From assembly GCA_905201565.1 (NCBI GenBank), contig CAJKOS010000027.1, forward strand, positions 1 to 14,982: a stretch of DNA of 14,982 nt. The letters are read 5' to 3'. Below are positions 6,307-13,706 of this stretch, piece after piece. Numbering within the stretch: position 1 is the first letter of the stretch; the number at the start of each line of letters is the position of its first letter. This stretch comes from an uncultured Erysipelotrichaceae bacterium. GTDB lineage: Bacteria > Bacillota_I > Bacilli_A > Erysipelotrichales > Erysipelotrichaceae. The notes under the pieces are model-generated. The model saw only the letters and a program-made list of their open reading frames with translations, ran no database searches and was not told where the DNA came from. The position numbers were made by a program, and so were the translations under genes.

Positions 6307-7728
6307 TTAGTTCTGCTTATCCATGAGCGCACACCACTCTGCCTCACCTGGCAATATGTACTCATAGAAATCATCGATGTAGAAAAGATCAGGAATATGT
6401 TCCAATGGAACATCTCTTCTCATCAGTTCCTGCTTCAAAGCCTCCATATCCGGTGTCAGTTCACAACGGATACAGATCGCTTCCGGGTCAAGTACTGCAA
6501 TATCCATCAACAGCGTATTGACCACAATTTCCTTCATATCATCCGGATTATATCCCGAAAAGTGCAATGAATGGCTGTAGTTGAAATAATCCACTACATA
6601 CTTTGTCTCACCTGCACTATGCATCCTGCCTTCAAGCAGTTTCCCGTTGACCATCGCTCCCTGTCCTCCATAGACAGAACCACGTGGCACAGAGAAGAAG
6701 CACACATTCTCATATTCGGGATGTTCTTTCTGCCAGCCAAGCACTGCCGCCTTTGCATTATGGACAACATATACCGGAATGGTATATTTGCGGTTCAGGT
6801 AACTGACAATATCAAAATTATTCTTCTCTCCATTCTGGAAATCAAACCGGTCACTGCTGCGCAAATCGAGATGGCCATTATGTACACTTCCAGGTACCGC
6901 AATACATACTGCATCCGCATCTACCTTTCCCGAACAGGAACATACCTGGGTATCGATAACGTCTTCAATATCCCGCAATGTGAGCTTTCGTTTGATGACC
7001 GTCTGATTGAGCACCGCTTTGCCGTGATCATATATCCGGTAATAAATCTTTGGCTCATGCACAGATGTAGAAGAAACCGCAATCACCAGCAGCCTTCCGG
7101 ATGAAATGATATCCTGTGGAGCTTTCTTTTCCTTCTTCTGAGCTCTATGCGCACTGAGATGATCTTCCACAAATCGAATACACGCGCCGCTGTCATATGT
7201 GCCAAAGACCCTTGCCGGAATGGTCAAAATCAATTCGTCCGGCATCACTTCTTTCAGCTTTCTCTCCATAAACCCAATCTGTGGGGCAAGTAGTACAGCA
7301 GACTTGCCGACAGCATTCTGGTAGACACTGTTGACATCCACCGCACTGAAATGATAGTTCATGTGCAATGTCTCTGCCGCATTGTTCAATTGTTCCGCAA
7401 AGAAACTCGTCGTCAAAGCTGATGAACAACAAAGAAGGATTTCCTCATTCTTCTTGTCTTTGAGTGCCGACAAGGCATCGATCATCTCTTTGTAAAGACC
7501 CTCCGCATGGGCTTCATCCACCGCCTGAAAATGCAGGAAGAATTCCACATTCTGATCCCTTGTGTTCTCAATCCGGAATTCCACAATATCCGCTTCATTC
7601 TCCACCGGATAGAAATTCACCTGGGCAATGGCATAATCGGTAATCAGCCGTAAATGATCCGGATCAGCATAGTCAGGTGTAAAGTCACCAGACTGTTCCT
7701 GAATCCATTTTCGAAAATCAAAACTCAT
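6307..7728 (-). CDS. PTS EIIB-like domain fused to a degenerate ROK domain (putative sugar-responsive sensor)
   Basis: 473 residues in three parts. Residues 1-90 are an unrecognised alpha/beta region. Residues 96-192 resemble a lactose/cellobiose-type PTS EIIB: EEILLCCSSALTTS matches the phosphocysteine loop (CSAGMSTS in typical EIIB), with Cys101 as the acceptor, and APQIGFM (148-154) matches the GPQVRYM segment. Residues 211-470 follow the ROK fold: AVPGSVHNG, PVYVVHNAKAAVLGW, GSVYGGQGAMVNGKLLEGR and SAGE near 371-374. The ROK ATP loop (DxGGT) reads AVSSTS, the catalytic Asp of the NDAN motif is absent (HNAK), and the zinc GHxxxxxxxxxCxCG motif is missing. It is therefore probably a sensor rather than a sugar kinase. 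No helix-turn-helix is visible. The ATG at 7728 follows AGGAGGTG. It lies 47 bp after the MFS gene, with a cre-like box and an extended -10 between. Confidence 0.75.
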   Translation of the reverse strand: MSFDFRKWIQEQSGDFTPDYADPDHLRLITDYAIAQVNFYPVENEADIVEFRIENTRDQNVEFFLHFQAVDEAHAEGLYKEMIDALSALKDKKNEEILLCCSSALTTSFFAEQLNNAAETLHMNYHFSAVDVNSVYQNAVGKSAVLLAPQIGFMERKLKEVMPDELILTIPARVFGTYDSGACIRFVEDHLSAHRAQKKEKKAPQDIISSGRLLVIAVSSTSVHEPKIYYRIYDHGKAVLNQTVIKRKLTLRDIEDVIDTQVCSCSGKVDADAVCIAVPGSVHNGHLDLRSSDRFDFQNGEKNNFDIVSYLNRKYTIPVYVVHNAKAAVLGWQKEHPEYENVCFFSVPRGSVYGGQGAMVNGKLLEGRMHSAGETKYVVDYFNYSHSLHFSGYNPDDMKEIVVNTLLMDIAVLDPEAICIRCELTPDMEALKQELMRRDVPLEHIPDLFYIDDFYEYILPGEAEWCALMDKQN

Positions 7729-7746
7729 GGTGCACCTCCTGCCCTC

Positions 7747-7771
7747 ATTGTAGCAGATAAGCGCTTACATT
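7747..7771 (-). promoter_or_regulatory. Extended -10 promoter with cre-like palindrome ahead of the EIIB-ROK gene
   Basis: Minus strand: TGC-TACAAT, an extended -10 (7755-7747), with no good -35. Directly upstream is ATGTAAGCGCTTATCT (7770-7755 on the minus strand) with the perfect core TAAGCGCTTA, matching 12 of 14 positions of the cre consensus. A binding protein here would block polymerase. Transcription from the MFS gene may also read through, since no terminator is seen. Confidence 0.5.
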
Positions 7772-7775
7772 CTGT

Positions 7776-8996
7776 TCAGCTTTCGTAGATTATGCGTATT
7801 TCTTTGCGCTTTCTGAAGATTGTCATCAAACATACCAATAACGTCACAAAAGCAGAAACAGTCACAACAAGACGATAATCCATCCATTCCCCAAGCATAC
7901 CCATCGCAATGGTGAGCACAGAACTTGCGGCCATGATGCACATGCTTTGAAAAGCATTGATGCGCGCCCTGAGATTTTCCGGAATGTACTTCTGCACTGC
8001 AGCCTGCCGCATAGCTGCACTGTTAACACCAAGGAAACCGGCTATGCCGCGGTTGATGAGCATCAGTGGATAAGCTACCCATAGCAGCACCATGTCCATG
8101 AGTTCATATACAACATAGACCATGAAGCAGAACCAGTATTTCTTCTCCGGTCTGATATTGAGGTTATAGGTCACCGTACCTCCGATGGTTCTGCCGATGA
8201 ACTCCGCTCCGGTAAACAGGGAATACATCGTCATCGTAAGACCCGGTGTCGTTCTGAAATAGGCAAGAACTAGCGGGGTATAACCACCTGCCACACCATT
8301 TGTCACCGCCATATAGATATACATGGCTAACAACCCTTTCTCCCCTTTCAGATAGTGATATGCCTCCACGATGTCCTTCCGCCATTGTCTGAAGGAGAAA
8401 AGATGTTCAACTGGTGAAACGGTTTCTTCCACATGGATAAAGCTTTCTACGCATGCTGCTAATACTGACAAAATGCCCTGCAATATGAGAATCCATGCCA
8501 CACCGATAAAACCATAGAGGATTGCCGCAAGTGGGGTGATGATCACCTTCAATACCGGATAGAGCATACCGGAAACCGTATAGCCTTTTTCCTCTGCCCC
8601 TTCTGGGATCAGACGGGGATAGAAACTGTTATAGGCAAGTTCATCAAAAGAACCAAGTGTTGCCAGCAATAAGGAATACAACAGATATTCAATATAGGAA
8701 AAAGGATGAAACAGCAGATAGATACCAGCTGTACCATAGAGAATGCCATTGAGAAGGTCTCCACCAACAAGGAATGGTTTGCGCTTCATGTGGTCCATGA
8801 TCGGAGCGACAAATAACGGAATGACAAAATACGGAATGAGCTGAATCGCAAGAATCAAAGCAGATGCCAATGTGCTGTTCGTTTCATCAAATACACATAA
8901 TGATAGTGCATAACTTCCTGCGATATTCCCAATTGAACCAAGGGCAGAAGCCGCAATAATCAATGTAAAGTTTCGTGTCCAGAGACGTTTTTTCAT
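7776..8996 (-). CDS. Major facilitator superfamily transporter
   Basis: About 406 residues, strongly hydrophobic throughout, with roughly ten to twelve membrane segments. An MFS motif-A-like sequence (APIMDHMKRKP, near residues 64-74) lies in the first cytoplasmic loop. The general pattern resembles the MFS_3 exporters (EntS or Mef-like), which use the proton gradient to extrude small molecules. The substrate is unknown. I place the start at the ATG at 8996, about 7 nt after GAGG, rather than at 9002, which is too close to it. It follows the XRE/TPR regulator gene, from which a terminator separates it, and precedes the EIIB-ROK gene by 47 bp. A drug or metabolite exporter controlled by the neighbouring regulator is a reasonable guess. 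Confidence 0.88.
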   Translation of the reverse strand: MKKRLWTRNFTLIIAASALGSIGNIAGSYALSLCVFDETNSTLASALILAIQLIPYFVIPLFVAPIMDHMKRKPFLVGGDLLNGILYGTAGIYLLFHPFSYIEYLLYSLLLATLGSFDELAYNSFYPRLIPEGAEEKGYTVSGMLYPVLKVIITPLAAILYGFIGVAWILILQGILSVLAACVESFIHVEETVSPVEHLFSFRQWRKDIVEAYHYLKGEKGLLAMYIYMAVTNGVAGGYTPLVLAYFRTTPGLTMTMYSLFTGAEFIGRTIGGTVTYNLNIRPEKKYWFCFMVYVVYELMDMVLLWVAYPLMLINRGIAGFLGVNSAAMRQAAVQKYIPENLRARINAFQSMCIMAASSVLTIAMGMLGEWMDYRLVVTVSAFVTLLVCLMTIFRKRKEIRIIYES

Positions 8997-9038
8997 ATTC
9001 ATACCTCACATCATTATTGTAGAATTCCGCTAAGCATG

Positions 9039-9072
9039 AAAAAAGCAGGTGGTTTTGGGAAAAATCACCTGC
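9039..9072 (-). terminator. Intrinsic terminator of the XRE/TPR regulator gene
   Basis: Minus strand: a 12-bp stem (GCAGGTGATTTT with AAAACCACCTGC, one G-U pair), a TCCC tetraloop and six T residues. It is 3 nt past the stop codon. Confidence 0.9.
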
Positions 9073-9075
9073 AAT

Positions 9076-10224
9076 TCAACCATTCAATTCAAGTAAAGGC
9101 ACTTTAATAGGAAAATTAGCAGTAAGTTCAAAGGCTGCGCGGTATTGCCTGTGGTGGACATACCATTGCACTACCCAGGGAAGATGAAATGCCGCATAGC
9201 CGATGGGCAGATCTTTCTGACATTTCTCAAACACTTCCAGAAGAAGCTTCCCGTATGTTTCATCATCGAGATACTCCGGATTGATGAGCCTTCTTTCCAC
9301 AAGTTCAACCATCTTTGTAGAAAGCTCATCCCCCTCTTCTTCATGTCCTTCCAACAAAGCCATCGCCTCATCTTTTCTGCCCGTCAATTCTGACGCAATG
9401 GCATACTTATGTCTTTCCATCAAAGAAAGATCATCCAGTGTTTTGAAATACTGGTACGCTTCTTCCGCACGCCCTGCTTCAATCAGCACCGCCGCCTTGT
9501 TATATTGCATAACGCGAAGGTCCTCTTCCGCATGTAACACCCTTGCAAGCCTCTGTGCAATTGCATACTGATGCAGCATCGTATTGACATCCAACAGATT
9601 CCCAGAAAGATTGCCAAGCAGTATCGCACTTTGTAACATGATCAAAACAGAGCCTTCATCCCCCGCAAGACTATATGCCTTCTGCAATCTCTGCATTGCC
9701 AGTTCATAGTTGTTGCCACGAACATACCCATCCATTCCAGCATAGTAATATGTCAATGCACATGGAAAGATATGCAATGCCTCATCATATTTCTCTTCCA
9801 AAAGATACAAAAGACATAACTGCCTTTCATCCATATAGCGCCTCAATTCACGTAAACCATTCAGAACCATCTCCTGTTTCCATGACTTGAAAAGCAATGC
9901 GTCCACCACAAATCTGCTATTTTCCATAGCATCCATCAATTGCACTTCATCATCGGAAAATACAATTTCTTCCATCGTAAAGATACTTTCATATACACAC
10001 CTTGTAAACAGTTCTGCCTGTTCTATAAAACAAGTATCATCATGCCAGTCTATGGATAACTTTGCAAAAAGCAGTTTCAGGATATCATCACTGCACTCCG
10101 CCTTGCCCTGTTCTATCTTTGAAAGGTAGGACATTGCACAAATATCCTTTGCCAATCCTGCAAGGCTCCAGTTTCTCTGTATTCTCTCTTTGCGTATCAA
10201 AGCACCGATCATCTGACTTTTCAT
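9076..10224 (-). CDS. XRE-type regulator with helical TPR-like C-terminus (RRNPP-like)
   Basis: About 382 residues. An XRE helix-turn-helix occupies roughly residues 6-60 (MIGALIRKERIQRNWSLAGL, then ICAMSYLSKIEQG). A long helical region follows, with TPR-like helix pairs such as NYELAMQRLQKAYSLA and YNKAAVLIEAGRAEEAYQYF. This layout is that of the Rgg/PlcR/PrgX group, whose TPR domain binds a secreted peptide. I see no short signal-peptide gene beside it, so peptide sensing is only a possibility. The start is uncertain: the ATG at 10224 is not preceded by a Shine-Dalgarno, and a perfect TATAAT at 10234-10229 is only 4 nt upstream. The frame extends upstream to 10296, but that part runs through the terminator of the preceding gene. 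The downstream MFS gene is the nearest candidate target. Confidence 0.82.
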   Translation of the reverse strand: MKSQMIGALIRKERIQRNWSLAGLAKDICAMSYLSKIEQGKAECSDDILKLLFAKLSIDWHDDTCFIEQAELFTRCVYESIFTMEEIVFSDDEVQLMDAMENSRFVVDALLFKSWKQEMVLNGLRELRRYMDERQLCLLYLLEEKYDEALHIFPCALTYYYAGMDGYVRGNNYELAMQRLQKAYSLAGDEGSVLIMLQSAILLGNLSGNLLDVNTMLHQYAIAQRLARVLHAEEDLRVMQYNKAAVLIEAGRAEEAYQYFKTLDDLSLMERHKYAIASELTGRKDEAMALLEGHEEEGDELSTKMVELVERRLINPEYLDDETYGKLLLEVFEKCQKDLPIGYAAFHLPWVVQWYVHHRQYRAAFELTANFPIKVPLLELNG

Positions 10225-10228
10225 ACCC

Positions 10229-10234
10229 ATTATA
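10229..10234 (-). promoter_or_regulatory. TATAAT box directly before the XRE/TPR start codon
   Basis: A perfect TATAAT on the minus strand ends 4 nt before the ATG at 10224. No convincing -35 is seen (the 17-bp position reads CTTTTT). If used, the transcript would begin at or just inside the first codon. The next in-frame ATG is at 10212. Confidence 0.35.
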
Positions 10235-10251
10235 TTAATGCACATCATCCC

Positions 10252-10275
10252 AAAAAGAAAAGGCTCAGATGAGCC
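10252..10275 (-). terminator. Intrinsic terminator of the DUF362 gene
   Basis: Minus strand: GGCTCA-TC-TGAGCC followed by TTTTCTTTTT. It begins 7 nt after the stop codon and isolates the downstream XRE/TPR gene. Confidence 0.85.
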
Positions 10276-10282
10276 CCCTTCA

Positions 10283-11413
10283 TCAATGCATTTCAATCAG
10301 TTCATATTCGCGGGTGCCAAGACCAATCTTCTCTGCATGTTCAAGGCAGGACTTCCACTCGGATTCCGGGGTGGAGTTTGTGAAGTGGTCATGGTGATCC
10401 ACAAAGCCAGGCTTTGCCATATTTCTTGCAAGCTGGGAACCAGGCATCGGTTCTGCCTTCATGCAGGCATCTGCACAAGCCTGATCGAGAGCGAGTGGAT
10501 CTGTGGAAACAAACATACCGATATTTGGCAGAATCGGCACATCGTTTTCACTATGGCAGTCACAATTTGGTGAAACATCCACAATCAGGGAAATGTGGAA
10601 CTGTGGTCTTCCATCGACAACAGCCTTTGCATACTCTGCCATCTTGCAATTGAGGATGGCATTGGCATGGTCGTTCTGGAAGGAGATCGCATCAAAGTTA
10701 CATGCGCCTACGCATCTTCCACATCCTACACAGTTTTCCTGGTTGATGGTCATCTTCTTCTTTGTTTCGTCAAACTGCAGACCATTGTTTGCGCACTCTC
10801 TCAGACACATTCTGCATCCACGGCACTTGTCTTCATCAACCGACGGCTTGCCAGAAGAGTGCTGCTCTGTCTTACCGGCACGGGAACCGCATCCCATACC
10901 GATATTTTTGATCGCACCGCCAAAACCAGTCATTTCATGTCCTTTGAAATGGGTCAGAGAAATGAATACATCCGCATCCATCACCGCATGCCCGATCTTT
11001 GCATTCTTGACATATTCACCATTCTTAACCGGTACTTCAACATCATCTGTACCCTTAAGACCATCACCGATGATCACCGGGCATCCTACTGTTAATGGTG
11101 TAAAACCATTCTCCCATGCACATTCCAGATGTTCCAGGGCATTCTTTCTGCTGCCAGGATACATGGTATTGCAGTCGGTGAGGAATGGCTTGCCACCAAG
11201 TTCCTTCACCACATCCACGATGGCACGGGCATAGTTTGGACGAAGGTAGGAAATGTTTCCCAGTTCACCAAAATGCATCTTGATCGCCACAAACTTGCCA
11301 TCAAGATCAAGATCCGCAATCCCTGCCTTTTTGACAAGTCTCTTCAGCTTTGTTGGCAGTCCTTCGCCAAGATGGGCGTGAAAATCCGTAAAATAAACCT
11401 TTGCTTTTTCCAT
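10283..11413 (-). CDS. DUF362 protein with two [4Fe-4S] ferredoxin clusters
   Basis: 376 residues. The N-terminal DUF362 region spans about 1-185 (IKMHFGELGNISYLRP, FLTDCNTMY, ISLTHFKGHEMTGFGGAIKN) and is followed by two bacterial ferredoxin motifs: CxxCxxCxxxC at Cys197, 200, 203, 207 and again at Cys228, 231, 234, 238. The DUF362 segment resumes at the C-terminus. Members are common in anaerobes, and their redox role is not settled. The cytoplasmic location is inferred from the lack of a signal peptide. The start is the ATG at 11413, with GAGGT 9 nt upstream; the frame extends to 11479 without a better site. It has its own promoter and terminator, so it is a single-gene unit. Confidence 0.9.
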   Translation of the reverse strand: MEKAKVYFTDFHAHLGEGLPTKLKRLVKKAGIADLDLDGKFVAIKMHFGELGNISYLRPNYARAIVDVVKELGGKPFLTDCNTMYPGSRKNALEHLECAWENGFTPLTVGCPVIIGDGLKGTDDVEVPVKNGEYVKNAKIGHAVMDADVFISLTHFKGHEMTGFGGAIKNIGMGCGSRAGKTEQHSSGKPSVDEDKCRGCRMCLRECANNGLQFDETKKKMTINQENCVGCGRCVGACNFDAISFQNDHANAILNCKMAEYAKAVVDGRPQFHISLIVDVSPNCDCHSENDVPILPNIGMFVSTDPLALDQACADACMKAEPMPGSQLARNMAKPGFVDHHDHFTNSTPESEWKSCLEHAEKIGLGTREYELIEMH

Positions 11414-11456
11414 ATTATATACCTCAGTTTTGCAGTTCCTTCTTTTCTGCACAAGT

Positions 11457-11485
11457 ATTATACCTATTAAAAGCTGCATTCTCTA
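11457..11485 (-). promoter_or_regulatory. Promoter of the DUF362 gene
   Basis: Minus strand: TAGAGA (11485-11480), 17 bp, perfect TATAAT (11462-11457), predicted start near 11450. A perfect TATACGTATA palindrome (11491-11500) lies just upstream of the -35, and TATACTT is directly repeated around it; either could bind a regulator. Confidence 0.55.
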
Positions 11486-11516
11486 TACTTTATACGTATA
11501 CTTTTCCATAGATGAT

Positions 11517-12047
11517 TTATCGCACTTCATAGACCAATTCTGCAATACCATTGTTTAACACATTGCTGACAAGGCGAAGATCAACATTGTTTTTCCCTTC
11601 CGGGAAAAGACGTATTCCCTTGCCGAGAATGACCGGTATGATAGAAATATCATATCTGTCAATGCGATTATCCTGCATCAACTGCTGCACGATAGACGCA
11701 CCGCCGCAAACCCAGATATCCTTGCCTTCCTCTTTTTGCAGCTCTTTGACTACAGTAATGGGATTCCTGTCAGTAAAAGAGATATTGTCAACAGAAATCT
11801 TCTTTTGATGAGTAAAGACAATGGTCTTTTTATCTGCATATGGCCAAACCTCCGGAGACAGAACGTTCACAACCTGATCATATGTCTTCCAACCCATCAA
11901 TACCGTATCTACGGTGGAAGAAAAAGCTTCATAGGTATCCTTTGTCTTTACCCCTTCATCCTGTCCGTTCAACTAGCTGACATCGTCATCATCACGCGCA
12001 ATATATCCATCAAGGCTCATCGCAATAAACAAAACAACTTTTCTCAT
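11517..12047 (-). pseudogene. DHFR/RibD C-terminal-like reductase with an in-frame amber stop at codon 25
   Basis: The frame opens with an ATG at 12047, well placed after AAGGAG (12055-12060). It encodes MRKVVLFIAMSLDGYIARDD, the typical start of the YyaP/YwjB dihydrofolate-reductase-like family (RibD_C fold, NADPH-binding). Codon 25 is TAG (11975-11973) in a DVS-stop-LNGQDE context where family members have Trp. One G-to-A change of TGG would produce it. The remaining 151 codons are intact and typical: MGWKTYDQV, DIWVCGGASIVQQL, VILGKGIRLF. A TTG directly after the stop could reinitiate, but no ribosome binding site precedes it, and the lost N-terminal strand belongs to the core fold. Most likely a recent loss of function, a sequencing error or suppression. 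Confidence 0.82.
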
Positions 12048-12071
12048 ACAAACTCTCCTTCATAAGCTGTA

Positions 12072-12077
12072 ATTATA
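12072..12077 (-). promoter_or_regulatory. -10 element for the DHFR-like gene
   Basis: TATAAT on the minus strand, 24 bp before the ATG at 12047. The 17-bp -35 position reads AAGTAT, which is weak. Confidence 0.4.
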
Positions 12078-12130
12078 CAGACAAATAAATCAATATACTT
12101 TTCTATCTCCTCCAGCCTTTGCTTTAACAC

Positions 12131-12159
12131 AAAAACAGACATGAAATCTCATGTCTGTT
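12131..12159 (-). terminator. Intrinsic terminator of the EIIC gene
   Basis: Minus strand: an 11-bp stem (AACAGACATGA with TCATGTCTGTT), a GATT loop and then a TTT run. It starts 24 nt beyond the EIIC stop codon. Confidence 0.88.
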
Positions 12160-12183
12160 CATCACAAGCATATTGTTATCTCT

Positions 12184-13545
12184 TTAAGCTGCAGTCTCTT
12201 CCGCAAGCTTCTGCTTATCCATAAGCTTGAGGAAAGGATAATAGAGAACCATATCCAGTACAATCAATCCGATGACAAGAATACCTGCCTTGATATCCAT
12301 ACAGCTCAGTGCTGCACCAAGTGGAGCTGGTGTCGTCCACGGTGTTTCAATAATACCCTTACCAACAATGCCGAAATACATAGCACCATAGGTAATGATG
12401 CTGTTGACAACCGGGACAAAGATAAACGGTAACATCATCAATGGGTTGAGGACCATCGGCAGACCGAAGATAATCGGTTCATTGATATTGAAGAATGCCG
12501 GACCGATGGCAAGTTTGCCAAGAGTCTTGAGTTCCTTGGATTTTGCAAAAAGAAGCAGAATGCAAAGACCCAGTGTAGAACCGCCGCCGCCAAGGCAGAT
12601 GATATAGGACCAGAATGGCTGGGTAAAGAAATGCGGAATGGCTTCACCAGCAGAGAAAGCGGTGATATTTGCCATCAGATACATCTGCATAAACGGAAGT
12701 CTGATCGGCTGGGTAATGCTTGCTCCATGTAAGCCAAAGCACCAGAATACCTGGGCAATGATGGTAATCATACAGATACCGAACAATGAATCAAGACCGG
12801 ATACTGCCGGGGCAAGGATAGACATGATCATTGCCGGGAATAACTGTCCGCTTACTTGCTGCACAAGCAAAGAAAGTGCATAGAAGATGATGACACAGAT
12901 GAACAATGGAAGAATTGCATCAAAGGATGATGCGATTGCCGGAGGGACACCATCTGGAAGCTTGATGCGCACATTCTTTTCCATCAAGAAACGATATATT
13001 TCCACACAGCCTATAGAAACGATAATGGCTGTAAATATGCCTTTGGCATCAAGATAGGTCACCGGCACAAAGGAAGCCGCAAGAGCCGTGATATCTCCTG
13101 CACTCATACCTTCTGCGATCGCAGTTACATCAACTGCACTTGCAGTTGGCGCAGAGACCATCAGGAAGACAGCGGTTGACGCAATAGCAGCGTTCAACGG
13201 ATCAATGTTGTAGTGCTTGGCAAGATTATGAGCAATTGCAAATGCAACAAACAAGCCCATCATCGCCATGGTCATGTTGTATGGTACCTGCAGCACTGCC
13301 TTATACGTCTGTGCCCAGTTGTACCAGCCCATGAGGATATCACTGAAGAATCCCCAGTTCCCCAGTGTATCGGGAGTAAACGGCGGTGTAGAAATGATCA
13401 GGCAGATACCGCCGAGAATACTCAACGGGATTGCGACTACCATACCATCACGGATGGCCGCAAGATGTCTCTGGTTACCGAGCTTGTTGGCAATCGGGAC
13501 GAGGGTGCGATCCGCAATCTCGTTGAACTTTTCCATAAAGTTCAT
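12184..13545 (-). CDS. PTS lactose/cellobiose-type EIIC permease
   Basis: 453-residue membrane component of a phosphoenolpyruvate-sugar phosphotransferase system, lactose/N,N'-diacetylchitobiose (Lac/CelB) class. It carries the sugar across the membrane while EIIB phosphorylates it. Family features include AAIRDGMVVAIPLSILGG near the N-terminus, the conserved FNINEPIIFGLPMVLNP near residues 352-368 (Glu356 likely in the sugar site) and several hydrophobic helices. Length is normal for EIIC alone. There is no EIIA or EIIB gene beside it, so partners must come from elsewhere. The start is the ATG at 13545, 9 nt after AAGGAGG; the frame reaches 13578 without a better site. It is divergent from the nagB-like gene and ends in its own terminator. 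The substrate cannot be assigned from sequence; a beta-glucoside or amino-sugar disaccharide is plausible. Confidence 0.93.
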   Translation of the reverse strand: MNFMEKFNEIADRTLVPIANKLGNQRHLAAIRDGMVVAIPLSILGGICLIISTPPFTPDTLGNWGFFSDILMGWYNWAQTYKAVLQVPYNMTMAMMGLFVAFAIAHNLAKHYNIDPLNAAIASTAVFLMVSAPTASAVDVTAIAEGMSAGDITALAASFVPVTYLDAKGIFTAIIVSIGCVEIYRFLMEKNVRIKLPDGVPPAIASSFDAILPLFICVIIFYALSLLVQQVSGQLFPAMIMSILAPAVSGLDSLFGICMITIIAQVFWCFGLHGASITQPIRLPFMQMYLMANITAFSAGEAIPHFFTQPFWSYIICLGGGGSTLGLCILLLFAKSKELKTLGKLAIGPAFFNINEPIIFGLPMVLNPLMMLPFIFVPVVNSIITYGAMYFGIVGKGIIETPWTTPAPLGAALSCMDIKAGILVIGLIVLDMVLYYPFLKLMDKQKLAEETAA

Positions 13546-13569
13546 GATCTTTTTCCTCCTTTTTCTACC

Positions 13570-13586
13570 TGAAAGCATTATGTAAG
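13570..13586 (-). promoter_or_regulatory. Possible EIIC -10 region flanked by cre-like half-sites
   Basis: CATAAT on the minus strand (13582-13577) with a poor -35 (TGGATT at 17 bp). On the plus strand it is bracketed by TGAAAGC (13570-13576) and TGTAAG (13581-13586), two cre-like half-sites in direct orientation. Weak evidence. Confidence 0.3.
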
Positions 13587-13651
13587 CCCTGTCATTCGTA
13601 ATCCACTATTTTCCACAACAGAAAAAGTCTTTCCATTTTTTGGAAATCACG

Positions 13652-13693
13652 TTGACTGACCATATTGTCACCCTTATCATGAAAGCACTTACA
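13652..13693 (+). promoter_or_regulatory. Promoter of the nagB-like gene with start-site cre box
   Basis: TTGACT (13652-13657), 17-bp spacer, TATCAT (13675-13680), predicted start near 13687. TGAAAGCACTTACA (13680-13693) overlaps the start and departs from the cre consensus at one fixed base, the classic location for CcpA repression. TGAC-CATATT-GTCA (13657-13670) is a second dyad in the spacer, and TTCCA-N5-TGGAA (13631-13645) a third upstream of the -35; either may be an RpiR operator. Confidence 0.6.
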
Positions 13694-13706
13694 AAAGGAG
13701 AACAAC

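Noticed and set aside
10225..10296. N-terminal extension of the XRE/TPR regulator from a TTG at 10296
   Set aside because: It overlaps the end of the DUF362 gene and runs through its intrinsic terminator.
10503..11234. 243-residue plus-strand frame over the DUF362 gene
   Set aside because: Antisense shadow; the minus-strand frame carries two full ferredoxin motifs.
11972..11975. Translation restart at TTG as the true start of the DHFR-like protein
   Set aside because: No ribosome binding site precedes it, while a strong one precedes the ATG at 12047 and the intervening codons are typical of the family.
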